Assembly: GCA_019059635.1 (NCBI GenBank)
Contig: JAGVRJ010000007.1
Span: 1,984,001-2,048,000, forward strand
Direction: 5' to 3'
DNA length: 64,000 bases
From: Proales similis
Lineage: Eukaryota; Rotifera; Eurotatoria; Ploima; Proalidae
Shown here piece after piece: positions 57,801-64,000 of this stretch; the stretch's first letter is position 1; every line of letters starts with the position of its first letter. A program made the position numbers and the translations under genes. Under the pieces are notes generated by a model, which searched no databases, had not been told where the DNA came from, and worked only from the letters and a program-made list of their open reading frames with translations.

Positions 57801-57846
57801 GGGACCGAGCCGAGTGACCAGAAGGGACCGAGCCGAGTGACCAGAA
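57801..57846. repeat. 23-bp tandem duplication
   Basis: Two perfect head-to-tail copies of a 23-bp unit beginning GGGACCGAGCC, followed by a partial, diverged third copy. It lies between the SSR4 stop and the unrecognised minus-strand gene, probably in leader or promoter DNA of the latter. Confidence 0.85.
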
Positions 57847-58113
57847 GAGATCGAGTAAAAGTTGGCGGCGATGCTTCGCGTTTATTAACTGCCAAACTGA
57901 AATGGCCAAACAAGTGAAGAGAAGCAACGAGTTGAACTAATCGGCTCGGCGTCTGTGTTGAATGGTGTGAGGTTGTGTGCGCGAGCTGAAGCAGAGAATG
58001 AATGAAGCGAATCAAAGTTGATGGAGCTGGGGACTTGAAATACGAACGGCAGGAAAAGAAGAAAAACTCGATAAATTGGATAAATCGCAAACAATCGAAC
58101 AAGATTAGGAGAA

Positions 58114-58759
58114 TTAGGCCTGCATTTCGGATCGCTTCTTCTGAGCGACGTAAAACACAAAGCCAAAGAGGACGATGGCGAGCAGCTCGTTTTGCACAAC
58201 CGGTCCTTTGTACGAGCCGGAATGGTAGAGCTCGAGACTGGTCAACTCTTTGACAGTGTTCAGCTCGTCGCCGTTTCGCTGCGCCTTTCTCAAGGCGGCG
58301 AAGCCGTCCTCGTCAAACAGGCGGACTTTGAAGGTGCCAGTGCTTGCGCTGCGGTGATCTGATGGCCAGCTCACTTCGTAGCGTTGACCGCTCTCGTCAG
58401 TGGAAACAGTGAGCAGACGCGAGTCCACTTGGGCGAACAGAGGCAGGTTCTAGTAGATTGAACAGGATTTTGCTTAGCGAGGGGCGAGGGCAGTGCTCTG
58501 ATCTGGACGGCGTGGCTCACCTTGGCCTTGTTGGCGCAGTCAAGTCTGAACTGAGCCACGTAGACGGTCTCGCGAGACAGCTTGGCGTCTTGAGTTGTGA
58601 AGGTCTTGAGCTCGGTCACTTTGGCATTGCTGCACGAGTTCTGCCCTGTTGAAGAGGTGCACATTGAATTAACATCTAGAACAGCAAACGAGTGGAAAAC
58701 TCACCAAAGGCGATCGAGGCCAGAGCGAGCAGCAGAGCGCATTGAATCGTCACGGACAT
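58114..58759 (-). CDS. SSR4: Translocon-associated protein subunit delta
   Basis: Single-pass ER membrane protein of the TRAP complex next to the Sec61 translocon. Three exons on the minus strand, about 170 residues. A cleavable signal peptide (MSVTIQCALLLALASIAFG) is followed by a lumenal beta-sandwich with the conserved Cys pair (SCSNAK and RLDCANKAK). It has YEVSWPSDHRSASTGTFKVRLFDEDGFAALRKAQRN, matching human [36 protein letters not shown], then a tail helix LLAIVLFGFVFYVAQKKRSEMQA. The start codon at 58759 sits about 15 bp from AT-rich upstream DNA. Neighbouring genes are unrelated. Confidence 0.95.
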
Positions 58760-61700
58760 TGTTTCGTTAAAAATAAATTTTATTCACTTGAGCGAAGAGT
58801 TCTAAGTTGGATCTAGTGGAGAAACGACAATTGAGTGAGAGCTGCTCCAATTGCCAACGTGTATTTCCCTCCGATTCGACAATCTATGCGCGTGTACAGA
58901 GAGCAAGAGTAAAGTAGAGCGAGCAAAGCCATTCAGATAGGAGGGGGAGAAGGGAGGGAGGGAGGCAGGCAGCTTGAGAGTGGAGGGCCTGTGCGCCAAT
59001 GCAAGTCAATCGAGTCATAATTCGAATTTTGTCCGATCCCCATCATGTGTTTGAAAAGAGGACAAAATCCAATCTATTTTGGTGCGGAGAGCTTTTAACT
59101 TGGCATCGACTGACAGCAGGCCATCGACCTGCTCCGCTGGTTGGCTGGCCTCCGCATTTAAATTGAACGTGCCAGCACATACTCAATATCTCTTCATCAT
59201 CTTCATGTCATTTGTCGACAACAATCAAGAGAAGCGAACCTTTGGCGTTTCAATTTCACTCTTTTCTGACTTGTCGACCTGTACGGGCGAGCATTTGCCA
59301 CGACACTCGCTTGTAACTTAATCAAGGATCATCTCGTTTTCATTTGGTGAACTATTATTCAACGTGCGCGATTTGAATAAAATAAAAATTCTAGTTTGAA
59401 TGAGAGGCAAAGAGGAGAGCTCTGAACAAGGAGAAGAAGAAGTCAGAGCGCGCGGCAATGGCGCGGGCGGCCGGGCAGGCGGGGGGCTCTATTTTGCTTA
59501 ATTTTTGTTTGTCTCGGAGCAAACTGGTCGGCATTTAAAAATTCAAGGAGAGCGCAACGCTGACCGACGAGTTTTCAAACAAGAGTGAGCCGGAGCTAGT
59601 TGACAAATTAAACGAGCGAACGAACTAACCCAGCTGAACGACGGGCCGAGAGAGAACCGAGAGGCAGCAAACTTGCGAGATCGAGTGTGTACGATGTACG
59701 CGAGTGCGTGCGTGCGTGTGTGTGCGTGTTTGTGTTTTATAAGATTCGAGCGAAAAAAACGCTCGAATTCGAAACATTTTAAAAGCCTTCACATATTTGC
59801 TTTGCACTCGAAAGTCAAACCTATTCACGCTGTTGTCGCGGTTGTTGTTTTCGTTGTTGTTGCTGCCACTTTGCATTCACCTGAGCTACAAAACGCACGA
59901 CATTGAGAATAGTTCAAGCGAGGCCGATCTTATTTGTGCTCCCACCGATACTCTCTCCCTCCCTCTCTGCCTTGCTCTGAGTTTTTTCTTCTTTCTTTTT
60001 TTTGTATTCTTGCTTCTTGATTTTGCATTCGAATTTCGGCTTGTTTTGTTCGTGAACATTGCCTCTCCTCCTCATCCATTTATTCTACCAGCACAACTAC
60101 CACCATGGCCACCATCAGCGGTATTTGCGCGATTGCTTCTCTCTCTCTCTCTCCGCGTCTATGTACGAGTGTGAGAGAGAGAGAGAGTGTGTGTGTGTAA
60201 GCTCGCGTATGTGCAGTTCAGTGATCGACCACTTTTCAACTTTTCAATTTGTAATCTTTATCGAACTTGTTCAACTTCTTCTCTTTTCTGAGTGTGTCTT
60301 TATGCGTGAGAGAAAGTGTGTGTGTGTGTGTGTGTAATTGCACACTGCAAGAGAGAAGTAAGAATGCATGCAGTGATCGAAGAAAGAGAGGCAGAGAGAG
60401 AGGGAGAGCAAGCGAACTCGACGAGCCGCCACTCTCCTTGCCGTCTGAGCCGGCCAAGTCCTCATTTAGCTCCGACGTCGTCGAGACCTTTGCCCAAACA
60501 GTTTTGGGTGTTAAATATCGTTTTTCTCTCTTTATTTTTTTTTCTTTCCTCTAGCTGTGACTCGCTTTATTTGCTCTTTCAAAGTAGCTTCGACCCTAAT
60601 ACACACAGACAGAGACAGACAGAGAGAGATACACACGCACGAGCACAAATACGCACTTGAACGAGGACGACGAAGACGACGACTCGCTGACCTTTACCGA
60701 CTAGATGGAGAAGAAAGCAAAATGACACTGGTGCGTTTGAGCCGAGTTGAGCAAGCCTGACGCACTTGGCCATCAAATATTTGCTGTCCGGCAGTTTATT
60801 GATTCGCATGCAATTATGTGCACGTCTGTTTGGTCTTCTCTTGGGCGTCAAACACTACAACAACAACGACAAAAAGAAAAATAACGACCACAGCGTCGAC
60901 AACAACGACGAGGAGAACGGCGATAATGACCGCGGCGTCCATCTACAACTGTGTCTGAGTTTCGATTTTTTTTCTCTATTTAGCGGCGGCGGCAAGCAGC
61001 AACAGCAGCAGCAGTCCAAATGAGATTGCGACCACCACCAGCGATCACATCATTATGGTCCATATGTGCGCATGTTTTAGCCTCCAAAATACTCATGTGA
61101 TTGCCAATGCCTTTAATAATTCGCGTTTATTCATTGAGCGCGTGCGTGCGCAGACCAAGCCGACGGGTCGATAAAGCGCGAATGGTTTAGATTGAAGCTT
61201 CTGCTTCTGCGGTCGGCGCTCTCGTAGCCGCCGCCGAGGCCGCGCAGTTGACCCGAGGCCTCGAAAATCGATCGACGCGCAAGTGGCGGCCAGTCTCAAT
61301 GACCAGCCGGCCGACATTATGCTGCGGAGGCCGTGCGGCTTGCATGCGGGCCGGCAGACATCATAATTAGTTTGCCCCAACTAATTCATAATGTTCGGGT
61401 AGACTTGAAATATTTAGAGGCTAGACTGGTCATTTCGATTTAATGCGGTCAGTCGGTCAATGCAACATACGAACAACGTTTCTAAGGCTCAATTTCTCGT
61501 CTTTTACTCTCTTTCTTCATCTCGTCGGTCACATTCATTCGTTCGCTCTAGTTCGCTTTACATTCGCCTTTCGACTTGTTTCTTTTAGAAATTTCTTTCT
61601 GCTCGCCTCGTCCGATTCTCTCTCTTTCTCACTCGCTCTCTCTCTTTCTCATACACACTCACACACAAGAGAGGAATCAGAAGAGAGGGAGCCGATCGAC

Positions 61701-62085
61701 CGTCGTGGCCTTGTCTGGCCTGACTTTCCTCTCAAGTTCGATTCCTAATTCTTTGATTTCTTTGAGTTTAGATTTTTTAGTGTGCGCGCACATCGAAGCC
61801 CCGCCATCGAAATAGTTGATTCTGAGTGTGACCATGTCGCAGCACTAACAGTAGAAAAAGCGCAAATCAGAACCTTAAAGAGCAACAGAAAGCAGTGCAC
61901 CTCCAAAGTCAGTAAAACAGCAGCAGCACCCGAATCAGCATTCACAAGCAAAAAACAAACAAGCTCCTCGGACATAAACAGATCAAGCAAAAGGAGCAGA
62001 ACAGTCAAGTGCGGACTATGAAAATAAAGTATTAGGCAAAGAGAGCAGCAAAGAGAACAAAGAAAAGTTTTAATAGATTAGAAAT
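58760..62085. other. Long regulatory region upstream of NR5A receptor gene
   Basis: About 3.3 kb without a firm gene. It contains a GGGA-rich patch near 58940-58970, (GA) and (GT) runs at 60172-60200 and about 60318-60337, CT runs near 60140 and 61620-61650, and CA/GACA repeats near 60600-60625. Two pieces look weakly exon-like: about 60415-60490 (open frame rich in Pro, Ser and acidic residues ending at a GTTTTG) and about 60660-60706 (acidic DDEDDD, then a stop). They may be leader exons or alternative ends of the receptor transcript but cannot be assigned. Confidence 0.35.
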
Positions 62086-64000
62086 ATGATTGAGCTCGGC
62101 AACATGAGCACGGGCGGTCCAATGGACACTCGATGCAGTCAAGACATGTCACACGAGTACGCAAACAGCGAGAAGGCGCACAGCGACCAGGAGGTGAAAA
62201 GCGAGCCGAAGAACTCGCCGCCCACTCCGCCATTGTCGAGCGCGTCGACTTGCAGCTCTTCGTTTTCCTCGCCGTCGCCTCCGTTGCTGAAAAAAGACCC
62301 GAGTCCATCGCGCAACGGCACCGACAAGCGACTGAATGGCATCGGATTCGCCTACCGAAACGATTTCGAGCCGCCGACTAACGCCAGTCTGGCGGAGAGC
62401 GGAGTGCACAAGTCGCTCTACTCGCCGGCCAACTCAACTGGCCAGAACAACTATCACCAGCACTATGAGCTCGGACACCAGACGCCGCAAGGGTTTGGCA
62501 GTGCGCGTTTCCAAGTCAATGCGGCCCCTCCTCATCACCATCACCAACTGCAGCAACAGCATCACACCTTCCATCCGAGTGGCCATCACCAGCATCATCA
62601 GTCTGGAGGCGAATCGACGCGGTCTGATCTGCATTCGATCGGCGTGCTGGACGTTAGCTCGCCAGATGTGCCACTCGACGTCAAATTCGGCTTCAACGAT
62701 CTATGTCCAGTGTGTGGCGACAAGGTCAGCGGCTTTCACTACGGCCTTCTCACCTGCGAGAGCTGCAAGGGCTTTTTTAAACGCACCGTGCAAAACAAAA
62801 AGCTCTACTCGTGCGTGGACAAGAAGAACTGTCAAATAGACAAGCACCAGAGGAAGCGGTGCGCCTACTGCCGCTTTCAAAAATGCCTCCAGGTCGGCAT
62901 GAAGCTGGAGGCGGTTAGAGAGAACCGAGTTAGAGGCGGACGCAACAAGTTCGGTCCGCTCTACAGAAGGAGTCGCGCTCTCAAGCAGCAGATTCTCAAG
63001 CAGCAGACTGAAATGAACGAGAATGTGGCCGTGGCGGCCGCCCTGGTCGCCTCTGCCGCCAAGAACTCGTCGACCAAGCATTCAGTGGCCAAGTCGGCCG
63101 ATCCGGCCACTGGCGGTCTGGCGATGTTCGCCGCCAACAAGGCCAACCAGCAAGAGCCTGGCGAGTACACATGCAACACACCAGGCGGAGGCGGCTCGAT
63201 GGCGAACCAAAACTACGCCGAGTCGTCCAACAAGCCGGCGATTGGTCGCGGCTCTCCTAAAGGCGCCGAATCGCACATGGACAAGTCGTCTGGCTTCGGC
63301 ATGGGCGCATACGGAGCGCGCGGAAACCTGAACGCGATGGCGGCCGCGTTCAATAATCAGCTGCTATTCAGGAACGCGAGCGATCTGCTCAGCTACTCGT
63401 CGAACATGTTTCCCAAATGTCTGGGCTTTAATCCGCTGGGCAACGTGGCGCTGATGAACCAGCACGTCGGCAGCAAATTCAACAATGGCCTCCATCTGCT
63501 CCAGAGCATTGTGGGCAACAACAATGCCCTGAATGCGTCGAATTTCCGCTTGAACTGCGACACGAATGGCGCCGACCACTCGCCCATGTCGGCGTCGTCT
63601 AGCTCGTCCTTGGGCTCGTCGAACGGCCAGAGTCAAAATGAAATCAGCTCGTCTCATCAGGCGCATTACATGCCGGACATGCTGCAGCGTTTGATTACCA
63701 GTGATCTCATGTACAAGTGCAGCGAGTCCAACATCTTCGAGTCGATGCGCTCAATAAAGCTTGATCTCAACTCGGCCGATGTGATCGAACGAGTGTGCGT
63801 GCTGCTCGAGAAATGGTGCTTTCTCATGGTCGATTGGGCGCGTCAGTCGCTCTATTTCAAGGACATAAAAATCGACGATCAGATCAAGCTGCTGAAGAAC
63901 TCGTGGATCGACATACTGCTGCTCGATTTGATGTGGAAGCAGTGCCGCACGGACGCCTCTTACGACTCGATAGTCTGCGTCAACGAGCAAGTCATCAAGA
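62086..64000 (+). CDS. NR5A: NR5A-type (Ftz-F1/SF-1) nuclear receptor, 3' end outside window
   Basis: Nuclear transcription factor that binds extended half-sites as a monomer. The frame is open from ATG 62086 to the window end without an intron (638 codons). The N-terminal domain is Ser/Pro rich with a His-rich stretch (about residues 145-170). The DNA-binding domain starts near residue 207 ([15 protein letters not shown]) with P-box [10 protein letters not shown] and a second finger [31 protein letters not shown]. It is followed directly by the diagnostic Ftz-F1 box [20 protein letters not shown], which fixes the NR5 assignment. A long Gly/Ala/Asn-rich hinge precedes the ligand-binding domain, where [24 protein letters not shown] and [23 protein letters not shown] are typical NR5A helices 3 to 5. 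A TAG in frame just upstream supports the start. NR5A versus NR5B is not completely settled. Confidence 0.95.
   Translation, partial: MIELGNMSTGGPMDTRCSQDMSHEYANSEKAHSDQEVKSEPKNSPPTPPLSSASTCSSSFSSPSPPLLKKDPSPSRNGTDKRLNGIGFAYRNDFEPPTNASLAESGVHKSLYSPANSTGQNNYHQHYELGHQTPQGFGSARFQVNAAPPHHHHQLQQQHHTFHPSGHHQHHQSGGESTRSDLHSIGVLDVSSPDVPLDVKFGFNDLCPVCGDKVSGFHYGLLTCESCKGFFKRTVQNKKLYSCVDKKNCQIDKHQRKRCAYCRFQKCLQVGMKLEAVRENRVRGGRNKFGPLYRRSRALKQQILKQQTEMNENVAVAAALVASAAKNSSTKHSVAKSADPATGGLAMFAANKANQQEPGEYTCNTPGGGGSMANQNYAESSNKPAIGRGSPKGAESHMDKSSGFGMGAYGARGNLNAMAAAFNNQLLFRNASDLLSYSSNMFPKCLGFNPLGNVALMNQHVGSKFNNGLHLLQSIVGNNNALNASNFRLNCDTNGADHSPMSASSSSSLGSSNGQSQNEISSSHQAHYMPDMLQRLITSDLMYKCSESNIFESMRSIKLDLNSADVIERVCVLLEKWCFLMVDWARQSLYFKDIKIDDQIKLLKNSWIDILLLDLMWKQCRTDASYDSIVCVNEQVIK

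Noticed and set aside
1-64000. CRISPR arrays, bacterial operons or prophage
   Set aside because: No spaced direct repeats of CRISPR type, and genes are split by spliceosomal introns.

Overview
The window is nuclear DNA from a small-genome animal. The evidence is an NR5A-type nuclear receptor, a SLO2 potassium channel, vasohibin, BNIP3, a Ral-GEF and many cilium or sperm genes, all with short spliceosomal introns (mostly 45-130 bp) and GT-AG borders. Gene bodies sit close together on both strands. They are interrupted by a few AT-rich or GA/CA/CT-microsatellite-rich intergenic blocks of 1-4 kb. GC is intermediate. I cannot name the phylum; a compact invertebrate is the safest statement.

Layout. 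0.6-1.6 kb (+): BNIP3-type mitophagy receptor. 2.3-4.8 kb: an AT-rich island with an intronless gene resembling the C-terminal half of Crinkler (CRN)-type effector proteins, that is, the helical region plus a PD-(D/E)xK-like nuclease. It lies between two direct copies of the 3' end of the neighbouring EXD3 gene. 4.7-8.4 kb (-): EXD3/mut-7 exonuclease. 8.6-9.8 kb (-): vasohibin. 10.17 kb: tRNA-Thr(TGT). 10.5-12.8 kb (+): CFAP58. 14.2-16.8 kb (+): INPP5A with a long novel C-terminus. 18.1-20.2 kb (+): a J-like/TPR/UBA/RRM/CCCH protein. 22.6-27.6 kb (+): SLO2/KCNT channel, with a 14-nt exon carrying the selectivity filter. 27.8-28.4 kb (-): NAA50. 28.9-29.3 kb (+): BLOC1S2. 29.6-30.3 kb (+): THOC7. 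30.5-31.5 kb (-): CIMAP/ODF3. 35.7-38.8 kb (+): RalGDS. 39.8-41.95 and 43.2-45.2 kb (+): two tandem equilibrative nucleoside transporters. 45.5-48.6 kb (-): a coiled-coil protein. 48.8-51.3 kb (+): METTL13. 51.6-52.4 kb (+): two tandem DAPIT-like ATP-synthase small subunits. 52.6-54.5 kb (-): PDZ plus DH-like protein. 56.3-57.6 kb (-): unrecognised protein. 58.1-58.8 kb (-): SSR4. 62.1 kb to the end (+): NR5A receptor, cut by the window edge inside the ligand-binding domain.

The neighbours do not form one pathway. Recurrent themes are mitochondria (BNIP3, two DAPIT-like subunits), cilia and sperm (CFAP58, CIMAP, possibly the coiled-coil gene), translation, ER and protein N-termini (NAA50, METTL13, SSR4), and Ras/Rho signalling (RalGDS, PDZ-DH). 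The most unusual locus is the Crinkler-like gene and its flanking EXD3 end duplication. The next most unusual are the selectivity-filter micro-exon, the INPP5A extension and the multidomain RNA-binding gene with a degenerate J domain. Product names come from remembered family sequences; no search was run.
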